Source of the DNA: an uncultured Flavobacteriaceae bacterium
GTDB taxonomy: Bacteria > Bacteroidota > Bacteroidia > Flavobacteriales > Flavobacteriaceae
Reading direction: 5' to 3'
NCBI GenBank assembly: GCA_947494205.1
Contig: CANLUH010000003.1
Span: 62,001-126,000, forward strand
DNA: 64,000 nucleotides
Shown: one piece after another, positions 53,544 to 62,318 of the stretch
Layout of the letters: each line of letters opens with the position of its first letter
Numbering within the stretch: the first letter of the stretch is position 1
Program-made: the position numbers and the translations under genes
Notes under the pieces: model-generated
Database searches by the model: none
The model's input: only the letters and a program-made list of their open reading frames with translations
What the model was told of the DNA's origin: nothing

Positions 53544-54641
53544 ATGAAAAAAATACTAACCTTAAGTGTCCTTTTTACACTGCTTTTTAACTGTGGGAAA
53601 CCTGTTACTAAATTAGACAATACAGAAGAGAATGTAATACAAAATGAAAAGGAAGCTATTAAAACCAATGATTTTGCTATTGTTATTCATGGCGGAGCAG
53701 GAACTATTTTAAAGAAGAATATGACTGCGGAAAGAGAAGTGGAATATAGATTAAAGTTAGAAGAAGCTATTAAAGTAGGACACACTATTTTAAAAAATGG
53801 AGGAAGCAGTCTCGACGCTGTTGAAAAAACTATTAATGTTTTAGAAGATTCTCCATTATTTAATGCAGGAAAAGGTGCTGTATTCACTAATGCAGAAACC
53901 AATGAGTTAGACGCTTCTATTATGGATGGTAAAACCCTAAATGCAGGAGCTTCAGCAGGAACAACTACGGTTAAAAACCCAATAAATTTAGCTCGCAAAA
54001 TTATGGACAAGTCGCCACATGTTATGTTGGCGGGAAATGGAGCCGATTTATACGCTAAAGAGCAAGGTTTAGAAATTGTATCTCCAGATTACTTTTACAC
54101 AGAAAATAGATTTAAATCTTTACAACGTGCAAAAAAGAAAGCCATAATAGAACAAGACCACGATGCTGAAAAAGATAAAAAAACAGCAGGTTATTACGAT
54201 GCCGATATTAAAGATTATAAACTAGGCACAGTAGGTTGTGTAGCATTAGACAAAAACGGAAACTTAGCAGCGGGGACTTCTACAGGAGGTATGACGAATA
54301 AACGTTTTGGTCGTGTTGGCGATGTACCAATAATAGGAGCTGGAACCTATGCTGATAATGCAACTTGTGCTGTTTCGGGAACAGGTTGGGGAGAATATTT
54401 TATTCGCGCAACGGTAGCACACGATATTTCTGTACTTATGGAACATAAAAATCTATCATTAGAAGCCGCCGCAAAAGAAGTTATCCATAATAAACTCACC
54501 AATATGGGGGGAACAGGTGGTATAATAGCGGTAGATAAAAACGGAAATATGGTTATGGATTTTAATACCGCTGGCATGTACCGTGCAAAGATGGATGCAA
54601 ATGGCGAATTGGTTATCGAAATCTATTCGAAAAAAGAGTAA
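53544..54641 (+). CDS. Isoaspartyl peptidase / L-asparaginase (Ntn hydrolase)
   Basis: This 365-residue lipoprotein-like protein (LFNCGK, Cys17) is a plant-type asparaginase and isoaspartyl dipeptidase. It starts with FAIVIHGGAGTI and has the autocatalytic cleavage point at LGTVGCVALD, where Thr229 becomes the N-terminal nucleophile. The loop STGGMTNKRFGRVGDVPIIGAGTYAD binds substrate. The enzyme cuts beta-aspartyl peptides or asparagine. Its length fits alpha plus beta parts plus a signal peptide; probably periplasmic. Confidence 0.93.
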   Translation: MKKILTLSVLFTLLFNCGKPVTKLDNTEENVIQNEKEAIKTNDFAIVIHGGAGTILKKNMTAEREVEYRLKLEEAIKVGHTILKNGGSSLDAVEKTINVLEDSPLFNAGKGAVFTNAETNELDASIMDGKTLNAGASAGTTTVKNPINLARKIMDKSPHVMLAGNGADLYAKEQGLEIVSPDYFYTENRFKSLQRAKKKAIIEQDHDAEKDKKTAGYYDADIKDYKLGTVGCVALDKNGNLAAGTSTGGMTNKRFGRVGDVPIIGAGTYADNATCAVSGTGWGEYFIRATVAHDISVLMEHKNLSLEAAAKEVIHNKLTNMGGTGGIIAVDKNGNMVMDFNTAGMYRAKMDANGELVIEIYSKKE

Positions 54642-54801
54642 ACTAAATTAAAATAAACCAAGGGATATTTTAATCTTCGATGATCAAGTAAAAACGAATC
54701 CTACAAATCCAACAACGAATCCTATACACTAACCAACGAATAGTAAACCTTATATAAGTATACTGTAGGCTTTACGTAGTTTTATAAAAACTTTAAAAAT
54801 T
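54642..54801. repeat. Intergenic region with short direct repeats
   Basis: The 160-base gap before the alpha-2-macroglobulin gene holds three spaced copies of AACGAAT followed by CCTA or AGTA (54694-54751). No promoter of the usual form is clear. The repeats could be regulator sites or chance. Confidence 0.4.
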
Positions 54802-57800
54802 ATGCAATCAAAATCACTTTTAGCGTTAGTACTCTGCTTTGTACTAGCATTGTCTTGTAAAAAAGAAGAAACGGAAACCGACAATGTCTTTAAGTTTAGA
54901 GACTATATAAGCTATACCACTACAGGGAGAGTTTCGGTTAGTACACCCATAGCTATAAATCTAACTAAAGAAGTAGAAAGTTGGGATATAGATAAAGATA
55001 TTACCGAAGATTTAGTAAGCATAAAACCACACGTTTCTGGGCAATTAGTGTCTAAAAACAAACATTTTTTAGTGTTTAATCCAGACGAACCACTAGATCC
55101 TGATACAGAATATTCAGTTACTGTAAAATTAGGATCCATTTATAGTGATGTGCCTAGTGAATATAAAAACTACACCTTTCAATTTAAAACGATTGCACCA
55201 AATTTTAATATTACAACGAGCGATTTACAATCGTATAGTAAAGAATGGCAATACCTTTTAGGTAGCTTAAAAGCAGCAGACGATATTACCATAGCAGATG
55301 CTAAAAAACTAGTAAGTGCATCACAAAAAGGAAAAGCATTAAAAATAGAATGGGATGAAGAAAGCGGACCATCAAGACAATTTGCATTTAAAATAGATAG
55401 TATTAATCGTTTTGTAGAAGACAGCGAAATAGTAGTAAAGTGGGATGGTAAAGCCATTAAAGCAGATAATTCCGGAGAAAACAAAGTACTCATTCCAGGT
55501 AAAAATAACTTCACTATTACTAAAATGGAAGTGGTGCAAAGTCCAGAACAATACTTATCCATTAATTTTTCTGACCCTATAAAAAAACAGCAAAATTTTG
55601 ACGGATTAGTAACGATTCAGAATACCAAAAATCCAAAATACATTGTAGATGGTAATGTGTTGAAGGCTTATCCAGATTCTAAAATTATAGGAACTGTTCG
55701 TATAGATGTTTTTCAAGGCATAAAAAACACGGATGGTTATAAATTGAAAAAACCATTTTCTGAAACCATTTCTTTCGAACAAATAAAACCACAAGTACGA
55801 TTAGTAAATAATGGTGTGATTTTACCAAATTCGGAAGAGTTAAAATTCAATTTTGAAGCTGTTAATTTAAAAGCAGTAGATATAAAAGTAATTAAGATTT
55901 TTGAAGATAACGTATTACAATTTCTTCAAGATAATGAATTAGCAGGCGGTTACGAAAACAGTATACGTTATGTAGGGCGCCGAATTGCGAAAGAGAAAAT
56001 TGAGCTTATGGAAAGCGCTATAGAAAACACAGGAAAGTGGAAAACCTATAGTGTAGACCTTTCTAAGTTTTTTAATGCCGATCCAGGCGCTATCTACAGA
56101 GTAGAAGTCGATTTTAAACAAGAGTATTCTCTATACGGTTGCGAAGGCAATCAAAACATTACAAACCCTGAAGATAATGACGATTATTATGAGGACGAAT
56201 ACTACGAAGATGATTATTATAGAAATGATTACAACGAAAGTACAACCGAAGACGACGATTTACGCGAAGAAGAATACTGGGATAATTTAACCTATAGCTA
56301 TCGCGATAATAATTACAATTGGAGAGACCGTAAAAATCCATGTAAACCATCGTATTACAAAGTAAATAATACCATTTCGCAAAATCTATTAGCCTCTAAC
56401 ATTGGAGTGATTGCTAAAAAAGGCGCTAATAACAATTACTATTTTGCGGTGACAAACATTTTAAATACCAATGTAGAAGCCAATGCAACGGTAGCATTAT
56501 ACAACTTTCAGCAGCAAGAAATAGCAAGTGCTAAAACAGATGCCGAAGGATTAGCAACCATAATGGCGAATAAGCGTGCGGCATTCGCTATCGTTTCAAA
56601 AGGAAACAATAAAACCTATATAAAGCTTAAAGACGGAAACTCACTATCGCTAAGTAAATTCGATGTGTCCGGAAACCGTTTACAACGTGGACTTAAAGGC
56701 TATATTTATGGAGAACGTGGTGTTTGGAGACCGGGAGATACGCTTCATTTAACTTTTATGTTAAACGATGTAGCTAATAAATTACCAAGCGGACACCCTG
56801 TAAAAATGGAAATTACAGATCCTAACGGAAAACTAGCGTACAAAAAAGTAACCTCAGACAATATTAACAACTTCTACAAATTTACTGTACCTACGGGAAC
56901 AGAAGATAAAACAGGAAATTGGAATGCAAAAGTTAGTGTAGGTGGTGCTACATTTTATAAAGGATTAAAAATAGAAACCGTAAAACCAAACCGCTTAAAA
57001 ATTAAAGTCGATTTTAAAGATGAGGTACTAACAGGAACAAATCCGTTAAACGGAAACCTAGAAGTAAAATGGTTACACGGCGCACCAGCAAAAAACTTAA
57101 AAACAGAAATAAAAGCCAAGTTTAGCAATGCCTATTCGCCATTTAAAAACTATAAAGACTATGTGTTTAGAGATCCATCGAGAGAATTCTCGGGAGAAGA
57201 ATTAACCATTTTCGAAGACAACGTAAACGAAGAAGGTTTGGCCACTATAACCAATAAATTAAACGTTGGTAAAAATGCACCAGGGATGTTAAACGTACAA
57301 TTTCTAGTACGTGCATTCGAAAACGGCGGAGACTTTTCTATGGATGCATTCTCTAAAAAATATGCGCCTTATAAATCCTTTGTAGGATTAAAATCTCCTA
57401 AAGGACGTGCATACGGATCATTCTATACAGACGAAAATCAGAATTTCGATTTAGTAGTCGTAGACGACCAAGGAAAACCAATAAAACGTAACGGATTAGA
57501 AGTAAAAGTCTATAAAATAGAATGGCGTTGGTGGTGGAACTCATCGTACGATAATCTATCTAAATACGCTAAAAGTTCGTACCATAAACCATTTATGAAT
57601 ACAACAGTAAATACAGATGCTAAAGGAAAAGCAAGCTTTAATATAAAAGTGCCAGAACACGATGGCGGACGTTATTTAATAAGAGTGTACGATCCTAAAA
57701 GCGGACATGCCACTGGACGCACAGCATACTTTTACAGAAACTGGTGGAAAAGACAACCAACAGGAAGTAAAGACGCAGCAAAAATGCTAGTATTCTCTGC

Positions 57801-60387
57801 CGATAAAGAAAATTATAATGTAGGCGAAACTGCTAAAATTACATTCCCATCGGGAACAGAAGGACGTGCCTTAGTAAGTATAGAAAACGGTACCGAAGTA
57901 ATAGAACACAAATGGGTAAAAACCAAGCAAGGTGAAACGGTTGTAGATGTTCCTATTACCGAAGCCATGGCGCCAAATGTATTTGTAAATATTTCATTAT
58001 TACAACCACATGCCAGCACAGCAAACGATTTACCATTACGTTTATATGGCGTTATTCCGTTATTAGTAGAAAACCCTGAAACAAAACTGGAACCAGAATT
58101 AAAAATGCCAAGTGTATTACGTCCAGAGCAAGAGTTTTCGGTAGTCGTTTCAGAAAAGAATAACAAATCTATGACCTATACCATTGCAATGGTAGAAGAA
58201 GGTTTATTAGATCTAACACGATTTAAAACTCCAAATGCATGGTCGTCATTTTATGCCAGAGAAGCTTTAGGAATAAAAACATGGGATGTCTTCGACGATG
58301 TTATAGGAGCCTACAGTGGTAGTGTCGATCAAATATTTGCTATTGGAGGAGATGGAAGCGCAGCAGGCGGTAAAAACAAAAAAGCAAACCGCTTTAAACC
58401 TGTAGTTACCTATTTAGGACCGTTTGTATTAAAAGCAGGAGACAGAAAAACACATACTATAAAAATGCCAAACTATGTAGGCGCAGTACGTACTATGGTA
58501 GTTGCAGGAAATAACGCTACAGAAGCCTACGGAAGTGTAGATAAATCTGTAGAAGTTAAAAAACCATTAATGGTATTGGCAACGCTTCCGCGGAAGTTGA
58601 GCCCAGGTGAAAAAGTAACCCTGCCAGTTACCGTATTTGCTATGGAAAAGAAGGTGAAAAACGTCAACTTAAAACTGAAGCTAAGTGACGGTATTACAGT
58701 GGTAGGAGACCAAACTAAAGCATTAACGTTTAAACGTCCAGATGAGCAAATGGCTTATTTTGAGTTAGATGTTAGTAAAGCCAACGGCATCAATACTGTT
58801 GAAGTTATTGCCACAGGAAACGGCGAAAAATCAACCTACAAAGTAGAATTAGATGTGGTGAATCCAAACCCGATAACCTCAAGATCATTAGATAAAACAT
58901 TAGACCCTAATGCGACAACAAATTTAGACTTTGAAACTTTTGGAGTACCAGGAACAAACACGGCAACACTAGAATTTTCTACCATGCCACCAATGGATTT
59001 TTCACGTAGATTACAATATTTAATACAATACCCGCATGGTTGTGTTGAGCAAACAACCTCTAGCGTATTCCCACAACTGTATTTAAATGATATTTTCGAT
59101 TTACCATTCGATAAAAAACAAGAAATACAGTCTAATATTAAAAATGGAATAAAACGCTTAGGAAACTTCCAAAGACCAGGTGGTGGTATGAGTTATTGGA
59201 TAGGAGAAGGCAGCGCCAACGATTGGGGAACAAGCTACTCGGGACACTTTTTAATAGAAGCAGAGAAAAAAGGCTACGTATTACCATTAACCTTTAAAAG
59301 TAACTGGATTCGTTACCAAAAAGAAACGGCAAGAAATTGGAGGCCAAGTTACAGAACCTATAATAGCGATTTAGCACAAGCCTATAGATTATATACTTTG
59401 GCTTTAGCAGGAAGTCCAGACTTAGCGTCTATGAATCGATTACGTGAATTTAGCGAAATCTCTAACGAAGCCAAATGGCGATTAGCAGCAGCTTACGCTT
59501 TAGCTGGACAAAGTGAAGCCAGTAACCAGATTTCTAAAACGGCAAATATCGAGTTTCAGCCGCCACGTTATAACTATTATACCTATGGATCTGTAGATAG
59601 AAACCGTGCCATGGCATTAGAAACTATGGTAATAACAAAAGATAAACGAACGCAAGACTTAGCAAAACGATTAGCAAAAGATTTATCAAGTAACCGTTGG
59701 ATGAGTACACAAACAACAGCTTACAGTTTATTAGCCATTGCTAAAATGGTAGAAGTTAACGGCGGAAAATCGGTACAGTTAGACTATACTATTAACGGTA
59801 AAACAGAAACTATAAATACCAAAAGTGCTATTGCACAGCGCGAATTAAAACTGAAGGATGGAAACAATACCTTAAGCTTTAAAAATAATCAAGCCAATGT
59901 GGTGTATGTACGTGTGCTAAACTCAGGAAAATTACCATTAGGACAAGAATTAGTAGAACAACGTGGATTAAGTGTTAGTGTTACATACAAAGATTTAAAA
60001 GGAAACACAATAGATGTAACCAAGCTACAACAAGGACAAGATTTTGTAGCTACTGTAAATGTAAGTAACCTTAAAAACGAAAATGTAAACGATATTGCCT
60101 TAACACAAATATTCCCGTCGGGATGGGAAATTGTAAACACACGATTTACAGCCTTCGGAAGCACAACAACGAGTCAAGCACGTTACACAGATATTAGAGA
60201 CGACCGCGTTAATTTCTATCTAGAGTTAAACAAACGAGGCAAGAAAAACAGCTCTAAAACTTTTAATGTTATGTTGAATGCATCGTATTTAGGAACTTAT
60301 TATTTACCAGGAGTTCAAGCAGAAGCTATGTACGACAATGAGTTTTTAGTACGTACAAAAGGACAATGGGTTGAAGTTGAGAAATAA
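54802..60387 (+). CDS. Alpha-2-macroglobulin family lipoprotein (thioester present)
   Basis: This 1861-residue lipoprotein (lipobox Cys19, LALSC) belongs to the bacterial alpha-2-macroglobulins, which trap proteases in the periplasm. It has macroglobulin-like beta domains (about 20-1000), an Asp/Tyr-rich acidic insert (about 450-500), the bait-region/MG part with YGERGVWRPGDTLHLTFML, and the thioester motif YPHGCVEQT with Cys1414, followed by the alpha-helical complement-like domain (about 1420-1720). The usual partner, PBP1C, is not next to it. Length is in the range of large Bacteroidota members. Confidence 0.92.
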   Translation: MQSKSLLALVLCFVLALSCKKEETETDNVFKFRDYISYTTTGRVSVSTPIAINLTKEVESWDIDKDITEDLVSIKPHVSGQLVSKNKHFLVFNPDEPLDPDTEYSVTVKLGSIYSDVPSEYKNYTFQFKTIAPNFNITTSDLQSYSKEWQYLLGSLKAADDITIADAKKLVSASQKGKALKIEWDEESGPSRQFAFKIDSINRFVEDSEIVVKWDGKAIKADNSGENKVLIPGKNNFTITKMEVVQSPEQYLSINFSDPIKKQQNFDGLVTIQNTKNPKYIVDGNVLKAYPDSKIIGTVRIDVFQGIKNTDGYKLKKPFSETISFEQIKPQVRLVNNGVILPNSEELKFNFEAVNLKAVDIKVIKIFEDNVLQFLQDNELAGGYENSIRYVGRRIAKEKIELMESAIENTGKWKTYSVDLSKFFNADPGAIYRVEVDFKQEYSLYGCEGNQNITNPEDNDDYYEDEYYEDDYYRNDYNESTTEDDDLREEEYWDNLTYSYRDNNYNWRDRKNPCKPSYYKVNNTISQNLLASNIGVIAKKGANNNYYFAVTNILNTNVEANATVALYNFQQQEIASAKTDAEGLATIMANKRAAFAIVSKGNNKTYIKLKDGNSLSLSKFDVSGNRLQRGLKGYIYGERGVWRPGDTLHLTFMLNDVANKLPSGHPVKMEITDPNGKLAYKKVTSDNINNFYKFTVPTGTEDKTGNWNAKVSVGGATFYKGLKIETVKPNRLKIKVDFKDEVLTGTNPLNGNLEVKWLHGAPAKNLKTEIKAKFSNAYSPFKNYKDYVFRDPSREFSGEELTIFEDNVNEEGLATITNKLNVGKNAPGMLNVQFLVRAFENGGDFSMDAFSKKYAPYKSFVGLKSPKGRAYGSFYTDENQNFDLVVVDDQGKPIKRNGLEVKVYKIEWRWWWNSSYDNLSKYAKSSYHKPFMNTTVNTDAKGKASFNIKVPEHDGGRYLIRVYDPKSGHATGRTAYFYRNWWKRQPTGSKDAAKMLVFSADKENYNVGETAKITFPSGTEGRALVSIENGTEVIEHKWVKTKQGETVVDVPITEAMAPNVFVNISLLQPHASTANDLPLRLYGVIPLLVENPETKLEPELKMPSVLRPEQEFSVVVSEKNNKSMTYTIAMVEEGLLDLTRFKTPNAWSSFYAREALGIKTWDVFDDVIGAYSGSVDQIFAIGGDGSAAGGKNKKANRFKPVVTYLGPFVLKAGDRKTHTIKMPNYVGAVRTMVVAGNNATEAYGSVDKSVEVKKPLMVLATLPRKLSPGEKVTLPVTVFAMEKKVKNVNLKLKLSDGITVVGDQTKALTFKRPDEQMAYFELDVSKANGINTVEVIATGNGEKSTYKVELDVVNPNPITSRSLDKTLDPNATTNLDFETFGVPGTNTATLEFSTMPPMDFSRRLQYLIQYPHGCVEQTTSSVFPQLYLNDIFDLPFDKKQEIQSNIKNGIKRLGNFQRPGGGMSYWIGEGSANDWGTSYSGHFLIEAEKKGYVLPLTFKSNWIRYQKETARNWRPSYRTYNSDLAQAYRLYTLALAGSPDLASMNRLREFSEISNEAKWRLAAAYALAGQSEASNQISKTANIEFQPPRYNYYTYGSVDRNRAMALETMVITKDKRTQDLAKRLAKDLSSNRWMSTQTTAYSLLAIAKMVEVNGGKSVQLDYTINGKTETINTKSAIAQRELKLKDGNNTLSFKNNQANVVYVRVLNSGKLPLGQELVEQRGLSVSVTYKDLKGNTIDVTKLQQGQDFVATVNVSNLKNENVNDIALTQIFPSGWEIVNTRFTAFGSTTTSQARYTDIRDDRVNFYLELNKRGKKNSSKTFNVMLNASYLGTYYLPGVQAEAMYDNEFLVRTKGQWVEVEK

Positions 60388-60394
60388 TAGAGTC

Positions 60395-60414
60395 ATTCCC
60401 ATGAAAACGGGAAT
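60395..60414. repeat. Dispersed ATTCCC/GGGAAT palindrome
   Basis: ATTCCC and GGGAAT flank ATGAAAAC. It is the third element of this type in the window (also 12169-12182, 21711-21730). Confidence 0.6.
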
Positions 60415-60442
60415 CTCATAAATCGAAACGAAAACAAAAAGA

Positions 60443-60482
60443 GAAAACCCTCTCTAACATAATAATTAAAGAGGGTTTTATA
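60443..60482 (+). terminator. Terminator after the alpha-2-macroglobulin gene
   Basis: AAAACCCTCT and AGAGGGTTTT pair around an AT-rich loop, with a T-rich tail. Confidence 0.82.
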
Positions 60483-60594
60483 TTATAATTAAAGAAATAT
60501 TGGCAAGACTATTGTGAAACAAATAGAATTTTGAATTTGTTTGCTATTTTAGCAATCCTCTTCTTTTTCTAAACCTATTATATATCGCTGATTA

Positions 60595-62313
60595 ATGCAG
60601 AGTAATCCCTTATTGCTAGTTTCTAATTTTAAAATTGTTGTTGTATTCTTTTTTCTGTTTGGCTTAAAAGGTTTTTCGCAAACAGATAAAGTATATTTTA
60701 TTCCAGATTCTTTGAAAGGGAAGAGTTATAAGTATTTGTATGAAAAGAATAATTTCTATTCGAGAAAAGGAGATTCGATAAAAGAACTGTTTTATGCAAA
60801 AATGTATTTACATAAAGGAAAGAATGAAAAAGATACTATTAGGGTTGCGAATGGGTATTCACAGATATTAGCTAAGAGTAGTCCTAACGTAGCAATAAGT
60901 TATAGTGATAGTATACTAGCTTTAACAAAAAGTATGAATCACTATTTATATCCAAGTTACGCATATATGACGAAAGGAATATATAATTACTCATTAGGCT
61001 ATTATGAAAAATCATTAAAAAACTATCTATTAGCTAGAGATTATGCTGTCAAAAACAATAATAAACAACATCTTTTTTATGTAAATAAGGGGATTGCTAA
61101 TATTAAAAGAATATTTGGTAACTATGAAGAGTCTATAGAGGTAAGCAAATTAAACCTTGAAGAAAGTAAAAAGCATTTCCAAAGTCATATTGTAATGCTT
61201 TATGGGATTTCGTATTGCTATTTACAACTTAAAGAAATAGATTCTTTTTTATTATATAATAAAAAAGGAAAACAGGAAAGTCTTAAAAGAAAAGATGAGT
61301 ATTGGTATTACAGTTTTATAAAACAAAAAGGATATTATGCTTATCAGAGAGATGATTTAAAAGAAGCCTTAGATAGTATTAATAAGGGAGCCGTTTATGA
61401 TAAAATTCCTGCAGATTATTTAAATACATATTATTATAAGGGGATGATTTTTAATAAGCTAAATAAAAAAGGAAAAGCGTTTTCTTATTTTAAAAAAGCG
61501 GATTCGGTTTATAATAAAAACCCTAAAGATATTCTTCCTGATGTGAGAAATGTTCAAGAATATTTTGTGAAATATTATGGGGAAAACCAGGATTTCGATA
61601 ATCAATTAAAGTATATTAATAGATTACTACTAGTAGATAGTATTTTAGATTCTTACAGAAAGAATCTCAATGAAACCATTAAAAAAGAATACGACCGCCC
61701 AAGACTATTAGCAGAAAAACAAACCATTATAGATAGTTTAGAAAAAGACAATAAACAATCTAATTATGCTATTTGGGGTTTAATAGGATTATCGATTTTA
61801 ATATTAACACTTACTATTAGGTTTTACTATTTGCAACGCCAATACAGAACGAGATTTAATACTTTAATACAGGATACAACTAAAGAAAATACATTAGAAA
61901 AAGTAGAGAGAAAAATAGAAATAAAAGAAGAGTTAGAAGGCATTTCAGCACATATAATAACAAGTGTTTTAAACCAACTAAAAACATTTGAGGACGAAAC
62001 GCAGTTTCTAGACAAAACCATAACCTTAGCCAATTTGTCTAAACGCTTTAATACCAATTCTAGTTATCTATCTAAAATTGTAAACCATTATAATGATAAG
62101 AATTTTAATAGCTATTTAACCGAGTTGCGTATAAACCATTGTATAGAGCAATTACAAACTAATAAGGGGTTAAGAAATTACACCATAAAAGCGATTGCAG
62201 AAGATATAGGGTTTAAAAACAGCGAATCATTTTCTAAAGCCTTTTTTAAAACCACAGGGATTTACCCGTCGTATTTTATAAAACAAATAGAGAAGCAAGA
62301 GAAAGTAGCTTAA
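60595..62313 (+). CDS. Membrane-spanning TPR/AraC one-component regulator 1
   Basis: This 572-residue protein has a signal-like segment (about 12-28), TPR-like repeats in the middle (about 60-360), one membrane helix (about 390-410) and a C-terminal AraC-type helix-turn-helix (about 470-565; LANLSKRFNTNSSYLSKIVNHYN and YTIKAIAEDIGFKNSESFSKAFFKTTGIYPSYF). The TPRs would lie in the periplasm and the DNA-binding domain in the cytoplasm, so it senses an outside signal directly. A close tandem paralogue follows 5 bases after its stop codon. The ligand is unknown. Confidence 0.9.
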   Translation: MQSNPLLLVSNFKIVVVFFFLFGLKGFSQTDKVYFIPDSLKGKSYKYLYEKNNFYSRKGDSIKELFYAKMYLHKGKNEKDTIRVANGYSQILAKSSPNVAISYSDSILALTKSMNHYLYPSYAYMTKGIYNYSLGYYEKSLKNYLLARDYAVKNNNKQHLFYVNKGIANIKRIFGNYEESIEVSKLNLEESKKHFQSHIVMLYGISYCYLQLKEIDSFLLYNKKGKQESLKRKDEYWYYSFIKQKGYYAYQRDDLKEALDSINKGAVYDKIPADYLNTYYYKGMIFNKLNKKGKAFSYFKKADSVYNKNPKDILPDVRNVQEYFVKYYGENQDFDNQLKYINRLLLVDSILDSYRKNLNETIKKEYDRPRLLAEKQTIIDSLEKDNKQSNYAIWGLIGLSILILTLTIRFYYLQRQYRTRFNTLIQDTTKENTLEKVERKIEIKEELEGISAHIITSVLNQLKTFEDETQFLDKTITLANLSKRFNTNSSYLSKIVNHYNDKNFNSYLTELRINHCIEQLQTNKGLRNYTIKAIAEDIGFKNSESFSKAFFKTTGIYPSYFIKQIEKQEKVA

Positions 62314-62318
62314 AAACC

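Noticed and set aside
56159-56350. Minus-strand Tyr/Asn-rich frame inside the alpha-2-macroglobulin gene
   Set aside because: It is the reverse of the acidic Asp/Tyr insert and has no independent support.
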